From: OMSK01 sp902492995
GTDB taxonomy: Bacteria; Bacillota_I; Bacilli_A; RF39; UBA660
Direction of reading: 5' to 3'
Assembly: GCA_902492995.1 (NCBI GenBank)
Contig: CABUNR010000012.1
Coordinates: 1-31,136, forward strand
Length of the DNA: 31,136 nucleotides
How positions within the stretch are numbered: the stretch's first letter is position 1; each line of letters begins with the position of its first letter. Below the pieces are notes generated by a model. That model was not told where the DNA came from and searched no databases. It was given only the letters and a program-made list of their open reading frames with translations. The position numbers and the translations under genes were made by a program. Positions 7,498-13,539 of the stretch are shown here, one piece after another.

Positions 7498-8283
7498 TTA
7501 TCCCTCCAATATAGATTTTCCAATAATTGTATCTATTCCTTCCATTTTTATTTTTTTTGGTGATAATCCTATTAAAACTTTTTTATTTAATTTTTTTCCA
7601 TCTATTTCCACTTTATCTACTTTTATACATTTTAAATTTATATGGCTCGTTATAGTATTTATTGGTACTAATATAAAATCTGATATATCTTCTTCATTTA
7701 TTAAGTTTTTATTTATTACTATTATTGGCATATTAAAATATGGGTCTTTAAGAACATTTCCTGTATCTAAATAAGCATTTAAATTTATTTTTTTATTTTT
7801 ATAATATATATTTAGTTTATAACAAATAGAATAATTATTTTTTAATTCTTTTGCCTTTTTTATATACATTACTAATATAATTGGAGATATAAGAATTAAC
7901 ACTATAAAGTTAATACTAAGTCCATTATGATAAAATATAAGTCCTTCATTTTTATAAGAAAATTGGACATTTAATAAATATAAAAATCCTCCTAGTAAAA
8001 TACTAACTAAATATAAATATTCTAAATTTTTAATTGTATATTTTATGTTTTTATATTTGAATGATATTAAAATCATTATAATGCTTATTATAAATTTAAA
8101 TAAAAATAAAGTTAAATTATTTAATTTTAAAAACAATAAAAATGTACTTAAGCCACCTATTAAACCTCCTAATAATAATCTTTTAATTTTGACATTTCTT
8201 TTTAATATTATAGATACTGTAAGTAAAAGTATAAAATCAAATGAAAAATTTAATAAAAATACAAGATCTAAATATATCTTCAT
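7498..8283 (-). CDS. spoIIGA: Sporulation sigma-E factor-processing peptidase SpoIIGA
   Basis: SpoIIGA is the membrane aspartic protease that removes the sigma-E pro-sequence after a signal from the forespore. The N-terminal half (about 1-142) is five hydrophobic segments starting MKIYLDLVFLLNFSFDFILL. The C-terminal half is the protease domain with the catalytic motif LDTGN (Asp173) and a hydrophobic-hydrophobic-Gly stretch VLIGLSPKKI near the end. At 261 residues it is clearly shorter than the 309 of B. subtilis. The motif position, membrane topology and adjacency to sigE leave little doubt. GGTGAT precedes the ATG. It follows the yqeY terminator, so a promoter is expected in 8284-8310, but I see no convincing sigma-A or Spo0A site. 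Confidence 0.95.
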   Translation of the reverse strand: MKIYLDLVFLLNFSFDFILLLTVSIILKRNVKIKRLLLGGLIGGLSTFLLFLKLNNLTLFLFKFIISIIMILISFKYKNIKYTIKNLEYLYLVSILLGGFLYLLNVQFSYKNEGLIFYHNGLSINFIVLILISPIILVMYIKKAKELKNNYSICYKLNIYYKNKKINLNAYLDTGNVLKDPYFNMPIIVINKNLINEEDISDFILVPINTITSHINLKCIKVDKVEIDGKKLNKKVLIGLSPKKIKMEGIDTIIGKSILEG

Positions 8284-8304
8284 AATATCACCATAAAAAG
8301 TATA

Positions 8305-8334
8305 AAAAAAACGATAGATAAATTCTGTCGTTTT
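8305..8334 (-). terminator. Terminator after yqeY
   Basis: Stem AAAACGATAG (8308-8317) / CTGTCGTTTT (8325-8334) with one G-U pair and a seven-base loop. It is followed by a long T run on the minus strand. It separates yqeY from spoIIGA. Confidence 0.8.
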
Positions 8335-8355
8335 ATGATTAATATTTTAATTTTA

Positions 8356-8799
8356 TTATAAGTTGTTTAATTTTTCTTTTATAATTGAACTTACTAAACT
8401 ATTATCGGCTCTACCTTTTAATTTAGATGTTGCCTCTTTCATAACTCTACCCATATCTTTAATACTTGTAGGATTTAATTCTTTAAAGATTTCATCTATT
8501 ATTTTTTTTATTTCTTCTTCACTTAATTGCTCTGGCATATATTTATTTAATATTTCTATTTCTTCTTGTGTTAAATCAATAAGATCTTGTCTATTTCCTT
8601 TTTCATATTCGATAATAGATTCTTTTCTTGTTTTTATTTGTTTTGATATAACGCTTATTACTTCATCATCTGTTAATTCTCTTTTTTTATTTAATTCTTC
8701 CATTTGCATAGCACCTTTTATCATTCTAATAACAGATAATGTTTTTTTATCTTGGGCTAGCATAGCTTTTTTTAAATCATTTAATATTCTTTCTCTCAT
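8356..8799 (-). CDS. yqeY: YqeY/GatB-like domain protein
   Basis: This small helical protein of 147 residues belongs to the YqeY family, which resembles the tRNA-binding tail domain of the GatB/GatE amidotransferase subunits. The typical start (MRERILNDLKKAMLAQDKKTLSVIRMIKGAM) and the central DLTQEEIEILNKYMPEQLSEEE stretch are clear, as is GRADNSLVSSIIKEKL at the end. Its biochemical role is not established. It lies directly behind rpsU, a common Bacilli arrangement, separated only by a hairpin, so part of its expression probably comes from read-through of the rpsU promoter. Confidence 0.93.
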   Translation of the reverse strand: MRERILNDLKKAMLAQDKKTLSVIRMIKGAMQMEELNKKRELTDDEVISVISKQIKTRKESIIEYEKGNRQDLIDLTQEEIEILNKYMPEQLSEEEIKKIIDEIFKELNPTSIKDMGRVMKEATSKLKGRADNSLVSSIIKEKLNNL

Positions 8800-8814
8800 A
8801 CTATTTTTCCTTTC

Positions 8815-8835
8815 AAAAAAAGCCTTATGGCTTTT
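8815..8835 (-). terminator. Hairpin terminator or attenuator between rpsU and yqeY
   Basis: Stem AAAAGCC (8818-8824) / GGCTTTT (8829-8835) with a TTAT loop, followed by a T run on the minus strand. It overlaps the rpsU stop and leaves no room for another promoter before yqeY, so partial termination is likely. Confidence 0.75.
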
Positions 8836-9028
8836 AATATCTTTCTTTATTACGTCTACGACTATTTTTAATATTTTCTTTTTTTTCTAGTCTTCTTTTT
8901 ACTCCTGGTTTTAAATAACCTTCTTGTCTTTCACGTACTTTTTTTGAGAGACCGTCTTTAACGTTCTTTTGTTTTAGCATTCTAAGGGCACTATCTACGT
9001 TACCATTTCTTACTACTACTTTTGTCAA
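8834..9028 (-). CDS. rpsU: 30S ribosomal protein S21
   Basis: S21 is a small basic protein of the 30S platform next to the anti-Shine-Dalgarno end of 16S rRNA. The 64-residue product begins (M)TKVVVRNGNVDSALRMLKQ and ends in an Arg/Lys-rich tail RRRNKERY, both typical. The start is a TTG at 9026-9028, chosen because AGGAGG lies seven bases upstream. Starting further upstream would add residues absent from the family and would use codons in the promoter region. It has its own promoter and is followed by yqeY. Confidence 0.96.
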   Translation of the reverse strand: MTKVVVRNGNVDSALRMLKQKNVKDGLSKKVRERQEGYLKPGVKRRLEKKENIKNSRRRNKERY

Positions 9029-9059
9029 TTTAATCCCTCCTTCCCTAAGTACTACAAAA

Positions 9060-9088
9060 ATTATAACATTCTTTTTCCTATTATTCAA
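9060..9088 (-). promoter_or_regulatory. Promoter of rpsU-yqeY
   Basis: TTGAAT at 9083-9088, a 17-base spacer and TATAAT at 9060-9065, preceded by TGT so that it also reads as an extended -10 (TGnTATAAT). It lies between the terminator of the bacteriocin-type locus and the rpsU ribosome site. Confidence 0.85.
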
Positions 9089-9110
9089 CATTTTTTTTAT
9101 TTTAAAATGC

Positions 9111-9133
9111 AAAAAAGGACTAATTTGTCCTTT
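9111..9133 (-). terminator. Terminator ending the bacteriocin-type operon
   Basis: Stem AAAGGAC (9127-9133 read on the minus strand) and GTCCTTT (9114-9120) with a six-base loop, followed by six T. It overlaps the stop codon of the last small gene, marking the operon end before the rpsU promoter. Confidence 0.85.
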
Positions 9134-9287
9134 ATTTTATGCATATTCCTTCTTCTATAAATCGCATGTTACTACCAAACATTCTTCCAAAATTTACAAT
9201 ACATTTTATAATTATTTCTAAAAGAGGCAAAATAAATGGTAATAACAATATAATTATTATTATTAATATTACCTTTCTTTTTAACAT
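9132..9287 (-). CDS. Small hydrophobic peptide, third small gene of the bacteriocin-type locus
   Basis: The 51-residue peptide starts MLKRKVILIIIIILLLPFIL: a basic N-terminus and one membrane segment (about 6-28). A C-terminal part with NFGRMFGSNMRFIEEGICIK follows. There is no double-glycine leader. The start ATG lies inside the last codons of the preceding gene (7-base overlap), with AGGA about five bases upstream. Its C-terminus lines up with that of the preceding peptide: GRxxG, Ser or Thr, Met or Ile two on, Arg, four residues, Gly, then Cys. Small hydrophobic proteins at this place in class II bacteriocin operons are often immunity proteins, but the shared pattern also allows a third membrane-active component. 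The function is not recognised. The reading frame is well supported by its position and the terminator at its stop. Confidence 0.7.
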   Translation of the reverse strand: MLKRKVILIIIIILLLPFILPLLEIIIKCIVNFGRMFGSNMRFIEEGICIK

Positions 9288-9439
9288 AATCTTCCTGTTT
9301 TATATCTTCTAATTGCTGTTCCAACATATCTGCCTAGTTCAATGATTAAATTTGTTCCTCTTATAATAGAGTTTAATAAGGATGCTGAAAATTTTATACC
9401 ACCATTTATATTATATAATTCTTCTTTATTTAATTTCAT
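9281..9439 (-). CDS. Double-glycine leader peptide, candidate class II bacteriocin component 2
   Basis: The 52-residue precursor has the leader MKLNKEELYNINGG, matching the class II consensus in which Glu-Leu and Ile stand at fixed places before Gly-Gly. C39 peptidase exporters cut after Gly14. That would leave a 38-residue core beginning IKFSASLLNSIIRG and ending YKTGRLC, cationic and amphipathic, with GxxxG at 36-40 (GRYVG) and one Cys as the last residue. GxxxG motifs mediate helix pairing in two-peptide (class IIb) bacteriocins. Its ATG overlaps the stop of the previous gene (TAATG), so translation is coupled. The exporter gene is the nearest large gene upstream. No modifying enzymes are nearby, so an unmodified peptide is likely. 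The activity and any target are unknown. Confidence 0.82.
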   Translation of the reverse strand: MKLNKEELYNINGGIKFSASLLNSIIRGTNLIIELGRYVGTAIRRYKTGRLC

Positions 9440-9579
9440 TATTTTCTACATAGTAGTGGTCTTACATAACCATCTACAACTCCTATAAAAAATGATATTC
9501 CAGCAAATATTCCTATTCCAACTCCAATATGAAATGCTCCTCCTTTTATTTTCTTTAATTCTTTTTCTTTTATTTTCAT
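9439..9579 (-). CDS. Double-glycine leader peptide, candidate class II bacteriocin component 1
   Basis: The 46-residue precursor has the leader MKIKEKELKKIKGG, a standard bacteriocin-type leader (ELxxIxGG). The predicted 32-residue core begins AFHIGVGIGIFAGISFF and ends VRPLLCRK. It is glycine-rich and hydrophobic, with overlapping GxxxG motifs at 19-23, 23-27 and 33-37 and one Cys at 44. This looks like a membrane-inserting class II bacteriocin, probably one half of a pair with the next gene. A strong AAAGGAG lies five bases before the ATG (9577-9579). It is followed with a one-base overlap by the second leader peptide. A role as a signal peptide is a less likely alternative, because no sensor kinase is nearby. 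Confidence 0.85.
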   Translation of the reverse strand: MKIKEKELKKIKGGAFHIGVGIGIFAGISFFIGVVDGYVRPLLCRK

Positions 9580-9609
9580 AATTTCTCCTTTCTAACATTA
9601 AAAATAGAT

Positions 9610-9663
9610 TTATATTTTTATTAATTTTATTATATATTTTATTATTCTAAGTATTTTTTTCAT
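9610..9663 (-). CDS. 17-residue cationic amphipathic peptide
   Basis: The ORF encodes MKKILRIIKYIIKLIKI and sits in the gap between the exporter stop and the first leader-peptide gene. Lysine or arginine stands at 2, 3, 6, 9, 13 and 16 and all other residues after Met are hydrophobic or Tyr. On a helix this puts all charges on one face, as in membrane-active leaderless peptides. GAAAGG lies five bases before the ATG, directly after the exporter stop. There is no leader, so export by the C39 exporter is not expected. In such AT-rich DNA a short Lys/Ile ORF can arise by chance, so the assignment as a gene is moderate. The regular spacing and ribosome site argue for it. Confidence 0.5.
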   Translation of the reverse strand: MKKILRIIKYIIKLIKI

Positions 9664-9675
9664 TTTTTCCTTTCT

Positions 9676-11709
9676 TTAAAGAGATGTTTTTAAGTTTATT
9701 ATTTTATCAAATAAATCTTTATTATCCATTCTATGGGATACTACAATAATTATCTTATCCTTATACATTTTGAAAATATTTTTTAAAATTTCTCGCTCTA
9801 ATTTTATATCTACTTCACTTAATGATTCATCAAGAAGTAAAATGTTAAAATCATTTAAAAGTGATCTTGCAAGTACGATTCTTTGTCTTTCTCCACCTGA
9901 TAAATTTAGACCATTTTCCTCTATAAATGTATCTAGAAAAAGTTCTTTATCTAAAAAATCTATTTTTAAATTTTTAATTATATTTATTATTATTTTTTTA
10001 TTTATTTTTCTACCTAATAATAAATTATTATATATAGTATCTGTAAATAATTTTTCTTGTTGTGATACATATGTTATATTTTTGTCTATTTCTTCTTTAC
10101 TTAGATTATTTATATCTATATTGTTTATTAGTACTTGTCCATGATTTATCTGATAATATTTTTTTAGAATTTTTAGGAAAGTTGACTTTCCGCAACCACT
10201 AGAACCTATAAGCATTATTTTTTCATTTTTATTTATTTTTAAATTTAAATTTTCAATTATATTATTATAATTATCGTAACTATATTTTAGATTTTTAATT
10301 TCTAAATTATTAAATGGTATGTTTAATAATTTATTTTCTTCTCTATTTTCTATCATTATTTCATTTATTCTATCAAAAGATATTTTAGCATCTTTTATAT
10401 CTTTATTTAAATCAATTATATCCTTTATAGGGGTAATATAGTATGAAAATAGTGAGGTAAATGTAATTAAACTAGTAAGTGTTATATAATCGTTTTTTAT
10501 CAATAATATTCCTATAAATATTAATATACATATTCCTATTTCATTTAATATATTTTTGTATAAATATTCTTTATTACATATTTTTTCATATGATTTATTT
10601 TTATTAATATATTTTTTGTTTTTTTCTATTAAATTATCGGTTATATTTTTTTCTATTGAAAGGCCTTTTATTGTTTCATAACTATCTATACTTTCAACAA
10701 TATATGAATTTAAACTTGTTTTTTCTTCTTTTACTTGTTCTAAATTTTGTTTTATTTTATTTTTATATTTTAATACTATTAATAAATATAAAATCATAAT
10801 TATAAATGATATTAGAAATAATATTTTATTTATTTTAAATAAAAATATACTTACAAATAATGATAAAAATAAATCTATAAATATTGTTATAATTATTTTT
10901 ACTACTTCTTCATTTACAATGCTTAAATCATTTATTCTAGATAATACTTCTCCTGTTGTTCTATTTTTAAAGTATTTATAAGGAAGTGATATTATGTTTT
11001 TTAATATTTCATTTGTAAAGCTTAATTCGATTTCATTATAAAGATTAATTAAAATTTTTTCTCTTATATATTCAAATATAGTTTTTATAAAAAATAGAGA
11101 TAGAAATAATAAGAATGTTTTGAAAAGAAGACCTGAATTTATTTTTTTTATCATAATCTCTATATAAAAAGATGTAATAACTGAAAGCAATATACTTAAA
11201 AATGAAATGATTATTATCTTTATAAATTTTGTTTTTTTCTCTTTTATTAATTCTTTTAAGTATTTTTTTAAATAAGTGTTATCAGAAATATAAAGTAATT
11301 TTTTTATTGGTTTAAAAGTTATTATTATATTGCTAAAAATTTTATTAAATTCTTGAATACTAATTTTCTTAATCCTACTTGCTGGATCAGCGATCAATAT
11401 ATAATCTTTTTTATAATTTACTTCATATATTACGATGTAGTGTTTAAAGGAATTATCTACTATTACATGTGCAATGCATGGTAATTTTATATTTTCTAAA
11501 TTATTTACTTTTAATCCTTCTGAATTAAAACCTATTTTTTTTGAGGCTTCAATTATATTGTATGCACTTACTCCTTCTTTGGATGTATAAGTCATTTCTC
11601 TTAATTTTTCTAATGGAATATATGATTTATAATATTTTATAATCATTAGTAATGAGCATACTCCACAATCTTTTAAATCTTTTTGTTTTACAAATGGATA
11701 TTTATTCAT
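9676..11709 (-). CDS. Bacteriocin-type ABC exporter with C39 leader peptidase (PCAT)
   Basis: The 677-residue protein both cleaves double-glycine leaders and exports the mature peptide across the membrane. Residues 1-130 form a C39 cysteine protease: Gln9, catalytic Cys15 in KDCGVCSL, His90 in KHYIVIYE and Asp108 in IADPA. Residues about 155-440 are the six-helix ABC transmembrane domain. The nucleotide-binding domain (about 465-677) has Walker A GSSGCGKST, Q-loop YVSQQ, signature LSGGERQR, Walker B ILLLDES and H-loop VSHR. All catalytic residues appear intact. GAGGAGGTGAT precedes the ATG. It is the first gene of the operon and is followed within 13 bases by four small peptide genes, two with matching leaders. 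The promoter is not evident in 11710-11776. Confidence 0.95.
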   Translation of the reverse strand: MNKYPFVKQKDLKDCGVCSLLMIIKYYKSYIPLEKLREMTYTSKEGVSAYNIIEASKKIGFNSEGLKVNNLENIKLPCIAHVIVDNSFKHYIVIYEVNYKKDYILIADPASRIKKISIQEFNKIFSNIIITFKPIKKLLYISDNTYLKKYLKELIKEKKTKFIKIIIISFLSILLSVITSFYIEIMIKKINSGLLFKTFLLFLSLFFIKTIFEYIREKILINLYNEIELSFTNEILKNIISLPYKYFKNRTTGEVLSRINDLSIVNEEVVKIIITIFIDLFLSLFVSIFLFKINKILFLISFIIMILYLLIVLKYKNKIKQNLEQVKEEKTSLNSYIVESIDSYETIKGLSIEKNITDNLIEKNKKYINKNKSYEKICNKEYLYKNILNEIGICILIFIGILLIKNDYITLTSLITFTSLFSYYITPIKDIIDLNKDIKDAKISFDRINEIMIENREENKLLNIPFNNLEIKNLKYSYDNYNNIIENLNLKINKNEKIMLIGSSGCGKSTFLKILKKYYQINHGQVLINNIDINNLSKEEIDKNITYVSQQEKLFTDTIYNNLLLGRKINKKIIINIIKNLKIDFLDKELFLDTFIEENGLNLSGGERQRIVLARSLLNDFNILLLDESLSEVDIKLEREILKNIFKMYKDKIIIVVSHRMDNKDLFDKIINLKTSL

Positions 11710-11776
11710 AAATCACCTCCTCACTTATATCATTCTATGTTTTTTTAAAAAACCCTTTTTATTTTTAAAAAAAAAT

Positions 11777-11803
11777 AAAAAAAAATAGCTTTTAACTATT
11801 TTT
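11777..11803 (-). terminator. Terminator after rsmD
   Basis: Stem AAAAATAG (11781-11788) / CTATTTTT (11796-11803) with a seven-base loop containing the rsmD stop. A long T run follows on the minus strand. It isolates the bacteriocin-type operon from rsmD transcription, at least in part. Confidence 0.75.
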
Positions 11804-12322
11804 ATATATTTTTATTTTTTTAGTTCCATATTTTTTTTCTTTTTTTAACACATAATCTATATCAAACTCTTCATTTTCATATTCACATATTATTAAACCA
11901 TCTTTATTTAATAAATCATATTCTTTTATTTTAGCAAGTGAATTTTTGATTAAATTTAATTTATATGGTGGATCTAAAAATATTATATCAAATTTGATTT
12001 TATTATCACTAAAATACTTTAATGCATTTAAATAATCATTTTTTATTATTACTACACCATCTACACCCTTAGTGTTTATATTTAATACATCTATTACAAT
12101 TTTATTTTTATCTACAAAATAGCACGTTTTTGCACCATTACTTAGGGCTTCTATTCCAAGTGATCCTGAACCAGCGAATAAATCTAGACAAATACTTTTA
12201 TTTATATTATTTTGAATTATTCCAAATAATGACTCTTTTACTCTATCCATTGTTGGCCTAGTACCTTCTATATTATCTCCTTTTAATATTTTTCCTTTAT
12301 ACTTTCCACTAATAATTCTCAT
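11792..12322 (-). CDS. rsmD: 16S rRNA (guanine(966)-N2)-methyltransferase RsmD
   Basis: RsmD methylates G966 of 16S rRNA using S-adenosylmethionine. The 176-residue protein has the family start MRIISGKYKGK, the TRPTMDRVKESLF block, the SAM-binding loop LDLFAGSGSLGIEAL (about 43-57) and the catalytic DPPY motif (about 117-120). AAGGAG precedes the ATG. In Bacillus this gene (ylbH) lies next to ylbD-ylbE-ylbF-ylbG; here the neighbours are ylbE- and ylbD-like genes. That supports the assignment and shows a shortened version of the cluster. Confidence 0.95.
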   Translation of the reverse strand: MRIISGKYKGKILKGDNIEGTRPTMDRVKESLFGIIQNNINKSICLDLFAGSGSLGIEALSNGAKTCYFVDKNKIVIDVLNINTKGVDGVVIIKNDYLNALKYFSDNKIKFDIIFLDPPYKLNLIKNSLAKIKEYDLLNKDGLIICEYENEEFDIDYVLKKEKKYGTKKIKIYKNS

Positions 12323-12371
12323 ATTTTACTCCTTGCTTGTATAAATATATTTTTTCTGTTAATAATATTAA

Positions 12372-12386
12372 TGTGATTTAATCACA
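12372..12386. promoter_or_regulatory. Inverted repeat TGTGAT-TTA-ATCACA upstream of rsmD
   Basis: Perfect six-base arms with a three-base centre, about 50 bases upstream of the rsmD start. The form resembles a Crp/FNR-type operator, but the spacing is one base shorter than the Crp consensus and no regulator is known here. It could equally be a chance palindrome. Confidence 0.3.
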
Positions 12387-12408
12387 ACATATATTAACTC
12401 CCCTTCAT

Positions 12409-12432
12409 AAAAATCCTTTAGGGATTTTTTTT
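12409..12432. terminator. Bidirectional-looking terminator after the ylbE-like gene
   Basis: Stem AAAAATCC (12409-12416) / GGATTTTT (12422-12429) with a five-base loop. It lies 10 bases beyond the stop at 12442. The A and T runs on both sides make it usable in either direction; the relevant one is the minus strand. Confidence 0.75.
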
Positions 12433-12441
12433 ATTTTATCA

Positions 12442-12663
12442 TTATTTTAATGTAGATACAACATTTTGAATTAATTCTATTGTATTTAATGTTCTACTTA
12501 TTTTATCAGTTGCTCTTAAATGATATACTTCTTTTACTTCTTCTTCAAAGGCTTTAAAACTATAGGGATTTCTATTTAATATTTTATACCAAGTGGAGTT
12601 TTCTCTTATATATCTTTGATAATTTATATTATTTTTAATTTTAAATTGTATATCAAGTGTCAT
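12442..12663 (-). CDS. YlbE-like protein
   Basis: The small 73-residue protein resembles the YlbE-like family. The key block is NSTWYKILNRNPYSFKAFEE, where the family has an nPxWYRxLsRnP-type motif, followed by a Tyr-rich segment and a C-terminal helix IELIQNVV. No biochemical function is known. The ATG overlaps the stop of the preceding ylbD-like gene (TAATG), and rsmD follows after a terminator, as in the Bacillus ylb cluster. I rest the call on the motif from memory plus gene order. Confidence 0.7.
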   Translation of the reverse strand: MTLDIQFKIKNNINYQRYIRENSTWYKILNRNPYSFKAFEEEVKEVYHLRATDKISRTLNTIELIQNVVSTLK

Positions 12664-13025
12664 TAATCTTCAAAGTGTTTATATATTGGTCTAGGTTTAT
12701 ATTCTCTTTTCGATGGAGTTTTATTATTTGAGCCCAAATCTTCTAATACGCCAAGTACTCTTTGAACACTATTTATAGATTCCTGCATTTTATCTAAATT
12801 TACTCCTTTTAACCATGTAATTAAATCTAACATTCCTATTTGACTTGTTACTTTTTTTTCTTCATTTTGTTTTGGTTTTATATATTCATTCCAAACTTCA
12901 CTATTTTCTCCATATAAATCATACATTTCATAAAATTTTTGCCATGTCATTTTTTCATTGTTTACAAATTTTAAAAGTGACGGATTATTTTTTACAAATT
13001 CTTTAAACTCATTTTTTTTATCCAT
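12663..13025 (-). CDS. YlbD-like (spore coat associated) protein
   Basis: The 120-residue protein matches the YlbD-like family, described in Bacillus as a putative coat protein. The N-terminal block FKEFVKNNPSLLKFV, then MTWQKFYEMYDLYGENSEVW, follows the family pattern of a helix, TWQ and a GE-x3-W turn. The centre (LDLITWLKGVNLDKMQESI) is helical, and the tail is basic and Pro-rich. The ATG at 13023-13025 is preferred over a GTG three codons earlier, because that GTG lies inside the ribosome site AGGTGAT. It is coupled to the ylbE-like gene. The sporulation setting agrees with sigE and the sirA-like gene in this window. Confidence 0.72.
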   Translation of the reverse strand: MDKKNEFKEFVKNNPSLLKFVNNEKMTWQKFYEMYDLYGENSEVWNEYIKPKQNEEKKVTSQIGMLDLITWLKGVNLDKMQESINSVQRVLGVLEDLGSNNKTPSKREYKPRPIYKHFED

Positions 13026-13051
13026 TACAATCACCTATTTTATTATATGTT

Positions 13052-13477
13052 TTATTTCTTTTTAGTTAACATTATTTTTTTTATTTCTTCATCTAACCAA
13101 AAATATTTTTTTCTATCAAATTCTATTACAAATATTTTTTTATTATATATATTAAATATTCTAAATATTTCTGGCATTATATTAGTTGATTTTATTAATA
13201 CACATGAATAATTTATTTTTAAAAAAGTTTTTTCTTGTTTGTTTTTTAATATTATCTCTTTATTTTGATGTTCTACTTTAAATCGTTCATTAATATAGTT
13301 GCTAAGTAATTTAACACTAAATATATCACATATATTTCTATATAATGTTATTCCATATATTACATCAGTTTTTTTAATATGATATAGTGTGTTTAATATT
13401 GTATATAAATAATATGAATTATTTTTATATATTTTATAAGAATTATTATTTATAATAAAAAGATAGTATTTATACAT
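13052..13477 (-). CDS. sirA: SirA-like sporulation inhibitor of replication
   Basis: The 141-residue protein resembles SirA, which binds DnaA domain I and stops new rounds of replication when cells enter sporulation. What I see is the N-terminal YxLFII start, a mid-protein segment resembling SirA (YGITLYRNICDIFSVKLLSNYI, about 40-61), and the C-terminal IFVIEFDRKKYFWLDE, which parallels FLAFDFNSKRYGWLNP of B. subtilis. Length is close to the family's (about 148). Overall identity looks low, so the call is a homology judgement. AGGTGATTTT precedes the ATG. It heads a group with the ylbD- and ylbE-like genes, which is not the B. subtilis location of sirA. Confidence 0.68.
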   Translation of the reverse strand: MYKYYLFIINNNSYKIYKNNSYYLYTILNTLYHIKKTDVIYGITLYRNICDIFSVKLLSNYINERFKVEHQNKEIILKNKQEKTFLKINYSCVLIKSTNIMPEIFRIFNIYNKKIFVIEFDRKKYFWLDEEIKKIMLTKKK

Positions 13478-13511
13478 AAAATCACCTATTATTATAATGA
13501 ACTTAAAATTT

Positions 13512-13539
13512 AAAAAAAAATCAGTTTAAAACTGATTTT
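13512..13539 (-). terminator. Terminator after tig
   Basis: A long stem AAAATCAGTTT (13517-13527) / AAACTGATTTT (13529-13539), with a nine-base T run on the minus strand. The tig stop lies at its base. Confidence 0.88.

Noticed and set aside
7494..7523. Longer sigE start (nine extra residues beginning MENLYW)
   Set aside because: Those codons contain the GGAGG ribosome site of the downstream ATG and overlap spoIIGA; no ribosome site precedes the earlier ATG.
8284..8304. Spo0A-controlled spoIIG promoter
   Set aside because: TATACT is present at 8299-8304, but neither a 17- nor a 22-base spaced -35 nor a clear 0A box was found.
9029..9112. 28-residue upstream extension of ribosomal protein S21
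   Set aside because: The stretch holds the -10 hexamer and ribosome site, and S21 proteins begin at the TKVVVR part.
9132..9579. Lanthipeptide or other modified peptide cluster
   Set aside because: No modification enzyme genes lie nearby and the cores are not Ser/Thr/Cys-rich, so an unmodified class II type fits better.
11724..11729. TATAAG as -10 of the exporter operon
   Set aside because: Transcription would start inside the ribosome site, and there is no -35 at the right distance.
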